Below, one piece after another: positions 44,309-52,521 of a DNA stretch of 64,000 nucleotides. The notes beneath the pieces were generated by a model. It saw only the letters and a program-made list of their open reading frames with translations, made no database searches and had not been told where the DNA came from. The translations under genes and the position numbers were made by a program. Position 1 is the stretch's first letter, and every line of letters starts with the position of its first letter. The stretch comes from M3007 sp964539805 (GTDB lineage Bacteria; Bacteroidota; Bacteroidia; Chitinophagales; Saprospiraceae), in the NCBI GenBank assembly GCA_964539805.1, contig CAZIKN010000016.1, positions 1 to 64,000 of the forward strand, read 5' to 3'.

Positions 44309-45684
44309 GATTGCAGGGAATAGATTGGCTCTTTATGTTGCAGGGTGGCCGAGTGGGCTGCCAATGCCTCCATCAATTCGGCAATTTCTGCTGCGGGGGT
44401 AGCAGGCAGCAGAAAGGTGGAAAGGTGATCTTTGGTGTCAACAGGGCTTTGGTCCTTGCCGATATTGGCCAAATAAGCGCCTAAGCCCCTGACCATCACG
44501 GGCGAAAAGCAGCCATTTTGGGCGTAATACTGCTGTATCAATGGCACGCAGCGGATCTTGAATTTCTCAGGATAATTAAAGGTAATGGACGACCAAAAAT
44601 GCCGGATATTGGGATTTCGGAACCGGTCCAAAACGGCAGCGGCAAATTCATCTTTGACATGCCCTGGAATTTCCATGGGAATAGATACGGTGATATCCTT
44701 CATCAAATCAGTTATAAAATATTGAAAGTCAATATTTTGCATAGCTGCACTAACCGTTTCGAGGCCTGCCGAGAGTGCAACACCCGCCGAAAAACTATGT
44801 GCGGCATTGAGCAACCTAAGTTTTAATTCCTTAAAAACAGCAATATCTTCCGTGATTTTAATGCCCTCATGGCATTGGGCGAAACTCAGCCAGTTGTTCA
44901 GGATTTCGGGCGAACCTTCAATTGCCCACAGGTTAAATGGCTCGGATTCAATGAGGTAATCGTCATAATAACGAAGTTCCTGATGGTACTGCTCCAAAAT
45001 ATCCTGTGTTGGTTTGCCTGGCACAATGCGGTCAACAAGTGAATTGCACACCCATACTTTTTCCTCCATCCACTGTTGAAATGCGGTGGGTAAATCGTTG
45101 TGTTTGGATAATTTTTTGAGAAATGAGCGCAGTTTGTCCCCGTTGTTTTCCACTAATTCAGTGGGGATAATGCAGATCTTTGAGGCCTCCTGTTCCCCTA
45201 TGCTTTGGTAACGGTGAAAAAGATATGCCAGCAGTTTCCCGGGAAAGGAGCTTGGTACGCTGTCACTTATATTTTCCTCCGAATAGACAAAGCCCTGCTC
45301 GGTCGTATTGGAAAAAACGATGTTTATGGCGGGATTTTCAGCGCAGGCCAGAATGGTTGGCCATTGATCAGTGGCGGAAAGCAGGCGGCTGATGCTGGCA
45401 TTAATCAGGGTTTCGTCCACTTTTTGTCCATTTTGGATGCCTTTGATGCGGTGTGTGTAAAGGTAATTCTGGTTTTTAAAGTCCTCTGTATTGCCAGCGG
45501 TAGTTTTTACTACCACGATGCGCCCATTGAATATACCTTTTTTATTGGCTAAATCCACGTAATAATCAGGTAATCCGCGCAACAAAACGCCATTGCCAAA
45601 CTGTAAAATCCGCTCCGGCAAGGCCATAAGGGCCTCACCGGATGCGGTTCTCTGTATGAAGGTTTCTTTATTTAACTGCTGCAT
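44305..45684 (-). CDS. uxaB: Tagaturonate reductase (altronate oxidoreductase)
   Basis: 459 residues. Mannitol dehydrogenase family: N-terminal Rossmann part with RILQFGNGVLLRGLPDYYVD and IVVVKTTAGN; CNSLVDRIVPGKPTQ in the linker; FKELKLRLLNAAHSFSAG with the family's catalytic Lys, Asn and His. It reduces D-tagaturonate to D-altronate with NADH. The 4-nt overlap with uxaA indicates coupled translation. UxaB rather than UxuB is favoured because uxaA lies next to it and no uxuA gene is present. Confidence 0.88.
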   Translation of the reverse strand: MQQLNKETFIQRTASGEALMALPERILQFGNGVLLRGLPDYYVDLANKKGIFNGRIVVVKTTAGNTEDFKNQNYLYTHRIKGIQNGQKVDETLINASISRLLSATDQWPTILACAENPAINIVFSNTTEQGFVYSEENISDSVPSSFPGKLLAYLFHRYQSIGEQEASKICIIPTELVENNGDKLRSFLKKLSKHNDLPTAFQQWMEEKVWVCNSLVDRIVPGKPTQDILEQYHQELRYYDDYLIESEPFNLWAIEGSPEILNNWLSFAQCHEGIKITEDIAVFKELKLRLLNAAHSFSAGVALSAGLETVSAAMQNIDFQYFITDLMKDITVSIPMEIPGHVKDEFAAAVLDRFRNPNIRHFWSSITFNYPEKFKIRCVPLIQQYYAQNGCFSPVMVRGLGAYLANIGKDQSPVDTKDHLSTFLLPATPAAEIAELMEALAAHSATLQHKEPIYSLQS

Positions 45685-45743
45685 TGATGGTGTTGTTAGT
45701 TTCGGGGCTGCTCCAGCCTTTTATTTGTTGCCTCGTCAGGTAT

Positions 45744-46172
45744 TTATGTTTTTACGGCTTGTCGGCCCATTAATTTCCAGTTTTTTTTCTCTTTTACCCA
45801 TATTGTCAGCACGTGCAATTTAATTTCAGCAGGATTTTTTCCTTTGTCCATGGTTTTGGCGGAAAAAGTGTGCCTCACGATTGCGGTATTATGCTGTACG
45901 GTTATTTGTTGGTCGCTCAGCGTGATTTCTTCAAAATTGGAGTTACCGTTGACTAAGTTTTCGATAAAGGTTTTTTTGTCTTCCACCCGTCCGTTGGAGT
46001 GTCCGTAGGACAGATTGTGCAGGACCAAGTCGTTGAGTTTCTCGTTGGTAGGGTCAATCAGGGCAAGCCTGAAGGCTTCTATCTGATGGGTCAATTTGGT
46101 CAGGGATGCATTTTGGCCCTGAGTGAATTGTGCATGCAGGAGCAGGCTGAGGAATATCCAGTTTTTAGTCAT
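45744..46172 (-). CDS. Secreted NTF2-like/SnoaL-type protein
   Basis: 142 residues. A signal peptide ends near TQGQNAS. The mature protein fits the DUF4440/SnoaL fold: IEAFRLALIDPTNEKLNDLV in helix 1, YGHSNGRVEDKKTFIENLVNG, and the closing strands IKLHVLTIWVKEKKNWKLMGRQAV. HSNG is a motif often seen in this group next to sugar-acid genes. No enzyme activity can be assigned. Position between the GH105 gene and uxaB implies a periplasmic accessory role in uronide use. Confidence 0.7.
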   Translation of the reverse strand: MTKNWIFLSLLLHAQFTQGQNASLTKLTHQIEAFRLALIDPTNEKLNDLVLHNLSYGHSNGRVEDKKTFIENLVNGNSNFEEITLSDQQITVQHNTAIVRHTFSAKTMDKGKNPAEIKLHVLTIWVKEKKNWKLMGRQAVKT

Positions 46173-46211
46173 TTTTGATTGCGTCGGTAAAAAAAATGTT
46201 GACGTCAGTGA

Positions 46212-48161
46212 TTATTTCAAGCTCCATTTCACCAGATCCACCATTGCACGGTAATTATCGAAGTCAGCAGGGAGCTTGCGACCGTTGACGTACTCATTGT
46301 ACAGCCAGGGATCACCGATGACAAATACCTTTCCTTTGCCATAAACAGTGCTGGCCATGACGATGTCACTGCCTTTGCTGGCTACTTTTTGTGTTTTTTT
46401 ATTAATATCAAGGGTGACCAATTCTTTGACATAAAATTTGCTTCCAGGGGCAAAGATTCCGTTGTCAGCGTCAGCCGTCACCACGCCATCGGGGAAGTGG
46501 TCATTTTTTACAAAATTAATGTTCTTTTGGGTAAATTTGATGCCAAACAGTTGAGCCAATTGGTTGGCATTCTGTACATCAGCATTGCTGGTATCATTGG
46601 TAAAGAGCAGCAGGGTGCCCCCGTTTTTTACCCATTTTTCAATTGTTTGACCATCGTTTATGGTGATGGGATTGGGTGAGGGGCTGTCTTTTTTGTGGTC
46701 AGGATCTACGATGATATATACATTGGCCTCTTTCAGATTTTCGGCACCGGGGGCGGCATCAAGATGCTGTGTCATTGCACCGTGAAAACGGAACACGTCA
46801 CCCAACCATGAAAAACCACTGTCAAAGTAGTCGTCCCAGGTATAATGGAAGCGTTTGCCATCACGGTATTCCTGGTTGAAAAAGCGATCCAAAAGCACTT
46901 TTTTGCCTATGCCGGGTGGTGTTTGTATGGCGTATTCATATTCTATGGCGGCTTGTATAAAAGGCCCAATGGCTTTCAGGTCATCATCGCGTTTGGGTTC
47001 TTTCACGTAATACTCATAAGAGCCATCGCGATAGGGTGATCCTCCGAGGCCAGCTCCTGACACCGCCTGATTGAGGTGGTATTTGCCGTTATTGTCCTTG
47101 CTGACAAATGTTTTCAAAACACCTTGATACCCTGCTACTGCGGCGGGCTTTAGTTCGGGGGGCAACAAGCCCAGGCGAACACCTTTAAGTATGGCGGCAA
47201 CAAACATAGCGGAGCCGGAACTTTCCAAATAATTGTCCTTTAAGCCTGCTTTGTCGGTGACTTGCCACCAGGTTTGGGAATTGGGGTCCTGAAATTTGAT
47301 CAGTGAGCGGCTTAGGTCTTCAAATATTTGGCGCAATTGGGGCCCTTTGGGATGGTTTGGTGGAAAAATTTCCAGCACATCAACAAGTGCGATCATGTAC
47401 CAACCCATGGCACGACTCCAAAATTCGGGAGATTGGCCTGTTTGCGGGTTTGACCAGCGCTGCACACGGCTTTCGTCAAATGCATGGTACATAAGGCCTG
47501 TTTTGGGGTCGCGAGCCCCTTTTGCCATCCAGATAAATTGGTTGGCTATATCATCCCATTCACTGTTGTTGGCTGTCAGGATCAAAAATTCGGAGCGGAA
47601 AGGCTGCCCCATGTACAGGCCATCAAGCCACATCTGGTACGGGTACTTGAGTTTGTGCCAGTATCCGCCTTCTTTGGTGCGGGGCTGCCAGTCAAGTTGA
47701 TACTTAAGGGTTTGGGCGGCACGCAGGTACCTGGGGTCTTTATACACCTGATAGAGGGTGATGAGTTGTCGCCCGGGCGGGATGTTGTCAATATTGAACT
47801 CGTCCATGTGGTAGGTTCGGATATTGCCCTCTTTGTCTATAAAGTGATCAATGATGCGCTTTATGTACTGTAGGTATTCGGGTTTGCCGGTGCGTCGCCA
47901 AAGCCGATCAAAGCCGGTGAGCACTACTCCTATTTCATAGTTCCAGTTTGCCGGGCGCTGATTGGCTTTGGCCAGATCGGTTTCGCTGTAGCTTGCCATT
48001 TGGCCATCCTGCATCAGGTGGTTGATGTATTTTTTCACCACAATAGAGTCAGTGTACTGGCTCATAATGGTGGCGGCCAAGTTTTCGGCCATACTGATCT
48101 GGGCGTTGGCGCGGCATGCCAACAAACTGAAAGCGAGTAGAGTAAAATATTTTTTTAGCAT
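46212..48161 (-). CDS. GH105 unsaturated (rhamno)galacturonyl hydrolase with C-terminal domain
   Basis: 649 residues. Signal peptide to ANAQ. Residues ~25-420 are the alpha6/alpha6 barrel of GH105 (YteR/YesR type): WNYEIGVVLTGFDRLWRRTG, MDEFNIDNIPPGRQLI, YPYQMWLDGLYMGQPF with the likely catalytic Asp180, and SGSAMFVAAILKGVRLG. Residues ~430-649 form a separate alpha/beta domain (VYIIVDPDHKKDSPSPNPI, then IEKWVKNGGTLLLFTND and GKGKVFVIGDPWLYNEY) resembling DUF4350/glutamine-amidotransferase-like folds. The enzyme removes unsaturated uronic acid from lyase products, yielding the KduI substrate. Periplasmic. Confidence 0.88.
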   Translation of the reverse strand: MLKKYFTLLAFSLLACRANAQISMAENLAATIMSQYTDSIVVKKYINHLMQDGQMASYSETDLAKANQRPANWNYEIGVVLTGFDRLWRRTGKPEYLQYIKRIIDHFIDKEGNIRTYHMDEFNIDNIPPGRQLITLYQVYKDPRYLRAAQTLKYQLDWQPRTKEGGYWHKLKYPYQMWLDGLYMGQPFRSEFLILTANNSEWDDIANQFIWMAKGARDPKTGLMYHAFDESRVQRWSNPQTGQSPEFWSRAMGWYMIALVDVLEIFPPNHPKGPQLRQIFEDLSRSLIKFQDPNSQTWWQVTDKAGLKDNYLESSGSAMFVAAILKGVRLGLLPPELKPAAVAGYQGVLKTFVSKDNNGKYHLNQAVSGAGLGGSPYRDGSYEYYVKEPKRDDDLKAIGPFIQAAIEYEYAIQTPPGIGKKVLLDRFFNQEYRDGKRFHYTWDDYFDSGFSWLGDVFRFHGAMTQHLDAAPGAENLKEANVYIIVDPDHKKDSPSPNPITINDGQTIEKWVKNGGTLLLFTNDTSNADVQNANQLAQLFGIKFTQKNINFVKNDHFPDGVVTADADNGIFAPGSKFYVKELVTLDINKKTQKVASKGSDIVMASTVYGKGKVFVIGDPWLYNEYVNGRKLPADFDNYRAMVDLVKWSLK

Positions 48162-48213
48162 GATGGGTAAAGCTTAATCAGTGCATGATGCGCTGGAGTG
48201 AGTAGCGGACGAG

Positions 48214-50541
48214 TCATTGTTTTAGTTTTACCTCGTTTGGGCCAAACTTGCCGTCAAGTTGTAGCAAGTTATCCCGAAGCCACGGCATTTCTTTGAAGCT
48301 GATGTTTTGGGTCTTTGATCCGGCGATCTTTATCTTTTGGTTTTCGGTATTCAGGGCTAATATGTTTTCAAAGGCTATGTTTTTACCATTGACAATATGG
48401 GCAAATGCCCCGGCCTGTTGCCGGATTGCGGTGTTCCTGAACACAATATCACTTCCTTCATTGATGAGTATGCCCTGTTGGGCCTGAAGGCTGGCATTGG
48501 TCAATTGGATGTTTTGCACGTTACTTTCGGGCAGTCCATCCAATTTGAAGGCTACGGCAGCGCCTTTACAGTAAATTTTTTCCATGAATACATCCCGGAA
48601 TACGGGTGTTTTATCAGATACAGGCTCTTCTTTGTACTCTATAACGGGAGCATTGTCATCGGGCAGAATAATAGGATCCTTGGCGGCATAGTACATACTG
48701 AACAAAATGGCTTCCCCAACGATTTTGGACATTTGAATGTTGGAGATAAAAATATCACTGACCGTGCCGCCCCTTCCGCGTGCGGTTTTGAACCGCAGGC
48801 CAATATCAGTACCAATAAAGCTACAGTTGTCCACAAAAATATGATGTACTCCGCCAGACATCTCGGAGCCAACCACAAAGCCGCCATGACCGTGCAGGAC
48901 GGTGGTGTTGCGGATGATCCAGTTTGCAGTGGGAATGCCTCTTTTTCGTCCTTCTTCATCACGCCCTGATTTGATGGTGATGGCATCGTCGCCGGTGTCA
49001 AAGTAACAGTTTTCCAGTATGCCATACCGGCAGGATTCAAGGTCAATAGCGTCATTATTCTGTCCGTACCAGGGGTTTATGACCCTTACATTGCGAACGG
49101 TGGTGTGCTGGCACATCAGCGGGTGCAATGTCCATGCGGGGGAGTTATTGAAGGTCAGGTCTTCAATGAGAACGGCGGTGCAGGTGTTGAAACTGACAAA
49201 ATTCGGGCGCAGGAAATCGCGCACGGCTTCATAGTCCTTAAGGGTTTTGCCGTCTGTAACTTTTTTGGCCCACTCGGCCTCCGAGCCAAGTTTTGCATTG
49301 GCGGAAGGATACCAGGTCTTGCCGTCATGGACGCCGCCGGAGTTGACTAATTCCGCCCATTGGGCTTCGGTAAGTTTGGCTTTTCTGACGGCTTTCCAAA
49401 CATGCCCGGCACCATCAATGGTTCCTTTTCCGGTGAGGGCTATGTTGGCGCGGTTCGTTGCGGAAATTGGTGCCTGACAACGATAAGCTGCTTGCCCTTC
49501 CCAGGTGGTCATAACAACGGGGTAGTCCTTCCGATCATCCGAAAACTGGAGCAGGGCACCTTCTGCAACATGCAAATTGATGTTGTCTTTGAGCTCGATG
49601 GGGGCTGTCAGCCATAATCCCGGTGGTATGAGCACTACGCCCCCACCTTTTTGGCTTGCCCGGTCAATAGCCATCTGGATCGCGCTGGTATTCAATTGGC
49701 CAATGCCCGGCATGGCACCATAGTCCGTGATATCAAATGTGTCTTTTTTAAAAAACGGGCCAGCCACTATCGGCAACTCATGGTGATATACCTTGGAGTG
49801 GGCTGATTTCTTCAGGTAATGGCGCAATGGGTGGCGAGTTTTTACTATCTCGGCTGCAACAGCAGCGGCAATGCAGCGTGCGCCATAGGGCGAAAAATGG
49901 GTGTTGTCAGAGATTCCTTCCGGAAATTTATCAAAAACACCACCCGGATAGTGCATAAACATCAATTTCGAAAGTTCAGGCCCCTGCTGTTGAACAATAT
50001 TGCCACTGGCCGTATGGAGATCAAGCAGCTCCACGTGCTGGCTTTGGGCAACGGCCCTGACCACTGATGGATAATCCGCATGGGTATCTGCCAACTGGCC
50101 TTTCTCCTCAAAATTGCGGCGATGGACGGGGGTGACCAGAACAGGGATAGCCCCTTTACTTCTGATTTCCGCGATGTAACGAAGAAGGTTGTCGCGGAAA
50201 TCCGTTTGAGCGGGCGCATAGCGGGTGCTGTCCTCTTTTTTTGCATCATTGTGCCCAAACTGAATAATGACATAGTCATCTTTTTTCATTTGTTCCAGCA
50301 CCTCTTTCCAGTGTCCTTTGCTTCGGAAACTTTTGGTACTACGGCCATTGACCGCAAAGTTGTGTATTTCAATCTTGTCCGTAAAATACTCGTGCAATAC
50401 CTGGCCCCAGCCGGTTTCGGGCGCATCGCCCACTTTCTTGTTGGCCATGGTAGAGTCTCCTATGAGCAGGATACGGGGTTTGGGTTCGCCGTTTGTGTTC
50501 AAGCAGACTAACAGCATGATGGCAAAAAGAATATTTGACAT
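48214..50541 (-). CDS. SGNH pectin acetylesterase (CE12-like) fused to GH28 polygalacturonase
   Basis: 775 residues. Signal peptide; residues ~22-240 are a CE12-like rhamnogalacturonan acetylesterase: RILLIGDSTMANK (Ser), NFAVNGRSTKSF (Asn), VIIQFGHNDAKK, and ISDNTHFSPYGA (Asp-His). Residues ~265-690 are a right-handed beta-helix of GH28: NNDAIDLESCRYGILEN and FDTGDDAITIKSGRD (Asp pair), HGHGGFVVGSEMSGG (His) and GLRFKTARGRGG (Lys). Thus deacetylation and chain cleavage are coupled in one chain. The SGNH-GH28 order is unusual to my knowledge. No catalytic residue is missing. Confidence 0.88.
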   Translation of the reverse strand: MSNILFAIMLLVCLNTNGEPKPRILLIGDSTMANKKVGDAPETGWGQVLHEYFTDKIEIHNFAVNGRSTKSFRSKGHWKEVLEQMKKDDYVIIQFGHNDAKKEDSTRYAPAQTDFRDNLLRYIAEIRSKGAIPVLVTPVHRRNFEEKGQLADTHADYPSVVRAVAQSQHVELLDLHTASGNIVQQQGPELSKLMFMHYPGGVFDKFPEGISDNTHFSPYGARCIAAAVAAEIVKTRHPLRHYLKKSAHSKVYHHELPIVAGPFFKKDTFDITDYGAMPGIGQLNTSAIQMAIDRASQKGGGVVLIPPGLWLTAPIELKDNINLHVAEGALLQFSDDRKDYPVVMTTWEGQAAYRCQAPISATNRANIALTGKGTIDGAGHVWKAVRKAKLTEAQWAELVNSGGVHDGKTWYPSANAKLGSEAEWAKKVTDGKTLKDYEAVRDFLRPNFVSFNTCTAVLIEDLTFNNSPAWTLHPLMCQHTTVRNVRVINPWYGQNNDAIDLESCRYGILENCYFDTGDDAITIKSGRDEEGRKRGIPTANWIIRNTTVLHGHGGFVVGSEMSGGVHHIFVDNCSFIGTDIGLRFKTARGRGGTVSDIFISNIQMSKIVGEAILFSMYYAAKDPIILPDDNAPVIEYKEEPVSDKTPVFRDVFMEKIYCKGAAVAFKLDGLPESNVQNIQLTNASLQAQQGILINEGSDIVFRNTAIRQQAGAFAHIVNGKNIAFENILALNTENQKIKIAGSKTQNISFKEMPWLRDNLLQLDGKFGPNEVKLKQ

Positions 50542-50560
50542 TGTTGATCGGTATTGTACG

Positions 50561-50650
50561 CGGGTTTAAGTGCTTTTGAAGATTACTATGATTGATTTAC
50601 CTGATTTTTAAAGATTTACAGATGCGAATAGACTAAAAAACCACATTGCG
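50561..50650. repeat. 90-bp dispersed repeat, copy B
   Basis: Matches 10557-10646 over its whole length with scattered changes and small indels. Followed within 10 bp by the hairpin at 50660. It lies 20 bp upstream of the GH28 gene start, so it forms part of that gene's leader. Confidence 0.7.
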
Positions 50651-50659
50651 TTGACTGTA

Positions 50660-50728
50660 AAGTTTTTTTTCTACCCTACTCATAGGATGACTCCGAGTCA
50701 TCCTATGAGTAGGGTAGAAAAAAAACTT
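50660..50728. terminator. Long hairpin after susD
   Basis: 31-bp perfect arms with a 7-nt loop CTCCGAG. It lies 16 bp downstream of the susD stop in transcription direction. The inner stem ACTCATAGGATGA is shared with the hairpin at 34084 apart from one compensated pair, while the outer arms differ. It may terminate or attenuate transcription from susCD and set the ratio with downstream genes. Confidence 0.55.
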
Positions 50729-50744
50729 ATTCCTTAACATGGGA

Positions 50745-52451
50745 TTATTTGTATCCCGGATTCTGAACAAAAGTAGATTTATTGGTTACCGCGTCCAACT
50801 GCTTTTGTGGTATGGGACGCAGTACATGATAATCCTGAATGAATGTTTCGGCTGATTTGTTATAGAGTTTGACCCGTTCAACCAATTTTCCGGTGCGTTT
50901 CAGGTCAAACCAGCGCAATTGTTCCCCGGCAAACTCCCGTGCTCTTTCGTCCAGGATGAAGTCAATGCTCATATTGGCAGCACTTACTTGCATGTCGGCA
51001 GTTTTGCCGCTGACGGCTGCCCTTGTGCGGAGCACATTGATGAGTTCGGCTGCCTTGGCGGCATTGTTTTGCAGGAGTTCGGCCTCGGCGGCAATCAGGT
51101 ACATTTCGGCCAGGCGGATAATGAATACGTCACGGGCACTCTGAGCCTCGTTGAAGGTTGGGCGCGTGGGGTCATCAAACTTTTTCAAAGGGATGTACAT
51201 GGCATTGGCGTTAAAAGCGCCATCGGTTTTGTACATTTTAGGCCGATCAATGATCAGGTATTTTTTGCTCAGATCAACGGCATCAGGTATGTCATACTTG
51301 GTGGCCACTATGGCCGTGTCACCCAATTTAAGGTCAACTTCTATTTCTGTAGCGCCTACCTTTTTCTTGTACTTACCTGCTTTGTTGCACAGCCATACTT
51401 GTTTAAAAGTGGCATCATAGCGGGCGTCTATTTTTTCATCAAAGAGATCCAACAGGTGAGGCGTAGGCATGTAGCGTACAAAAGGCCGGCCATTGGCTAC
51501 ATCGCGTTGCATGCCAATGGAACCGGAGGCGGTGCGCTCATAAGCCATACCGAAGTGAAGGTGGCCATTGTTGCCGCCGCGTGGGTGGCCGTCGGGGTTG
51601 GTCACGATATTGGTGAGGTCGGACAGGGTGAGGTCCGAGGTATAGTTGCATGCCCAGATGACCTCTTTGTTTTTGAGGTTGGTCATGTTCCAGAGGTCGG
51701 CGTATTTGGGCACTAAGCCAAAAGCCGAGTTGGCGATTACTTTTTGGGCCAGTTCGGATGCCTGTTTGTAGTTGCCCTGGAACAATTGCACCCTTGCCAT
51801 AAAGGCTTCGGCAACGGCCTGGGTTGCCCTTCCGTACTGGGTAGTGGTGGCGGGCAGGTTGGCGATGGCGAAGTTAAGGTCTTCGTTGATCTGGCGGTAT
51901 ATTTCTGTTCTGGGCGTTTTGTTGGCGGTGGTTTGTACCCCGTCCGTAGGCTCAGTGGTGAAATGTACATCGCCCCATTGTTCGGTAAGGAGCCAATAGT
52001 AGTGTGCGCGCAAAAAGCGCAGTTCGGCTTCTCTTACTTTTTTTAGCGCATCACTCAGGCCGGAATTGCCAACACCCTTTATGCCCGTGTTGACTAAGTT
52101 GATGGCTTGATAGCTGCGCTGCCAAAGACGCTCTAAAAACACCTCGGTAGCAGCCAGTCCCGCCTCGGAGCCTTGCAGGTTGTTGTAGGCCATGAGGTCG
52201 AGCCGGCGGTTGTCCACCCCGGGGTACCAAAGATCGGAACCCATTTCCGTCAGGTTATATCCTTCTTCCTTGCCATACCAGGCGCGCAGGTAGCCATAAG
52301 ATGCACTGACCAATGATTCAAAACCGGCGGGTTCGGTAAATACGATCTCGCCTGTGAGGCCCGCCCGGTTTTCTTCCTCCAGAATGTCTTTGCAGCCTGC
52401 ACCGAAAGTCATCAGCAGTATGGTTGCCCCTAATTTTATATACTGTTTCAT
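50745..52451 (-). CDS. SusD-family outer-membrane oligosaccharide-binding lipoprotein
   Basis: 568 residues. Lipoprotein signal ends at FGAGCKD. The all-helical SusD/RagB fold shows TPR-like pairs and the usual C-terminal signature: RTFNEAQSARDVFIIRLAEMYLIAAEAELLQNN, AAELINVLRTRAAV, MSIDFILDERAREFAGEQLRWFDLKRTG. It binds pectic oligosaccharides at the cell surface as the lid of the SusC porin, encoded 70 nt upstream. The adjacent hairpin at 50660 separates it from the enzyme genes. Confidence 0.95.
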   Translation of the reverse strand: MKQYIKLGATILLMTFGAGCKDILEEENRAGLTGEIVFTEPAGFESLVSASYGYLRAWYGKEEGYNLTEMGSDLWYPGVDNRRLDLMAYNNLQGSEAGLAATEVFLERLWQRSYQAINLVNTGIKGVGNSGLSDALKKVREAELRFLRAHYYWLLTEQWGDVHFTTEPTDGVQTTANKTPRTEIYRQINEDLNFAIANLPATTTQYGRATQAVAEAFMARVQLFQGNYKQASELAQKVIANSAFGLVPKYADLWNMTNLKNKEVIWACNYTSDLTLSDLTNIVTNPDGHPRGGNNGHLHFGMAYERTASGSIGMQRDVANGRPFVRYMPTPHLLDLFDEKIDARYDATFKQVWLCNKAGKYKKKVGATEIEVDLKLGDTAIVATKYDIPDAVDLSKKYLIIDRPKMYKTDGAFNANAMYIPLKKFDDPTRPTFNEAQSARDVFIIRLAEMYLIAAEAELLQNNAAKAAELINVLRTRAAVSGKTADMQVSAANMSIDFILDERAREFAGEQLRWFDLKRTGKLVERVKLYNKSAETFIQDYHVLRPIPQKQLDAVTNKSTFVQNPGYK

Positions 52452-52521
52452 GTTGTTGATGTTGATGATATGCTGACCAAAAGATCAGCCATTAATGATT
52501 AGGTGAAATGGTTGATGGGTC

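Noticed and set aside
46195..46211. ATGTTGACGTCAGTG considered as a third LacI operator
   Set aside because: It shares only the central part with the 19-bp site and lacks ACGCAAACG.
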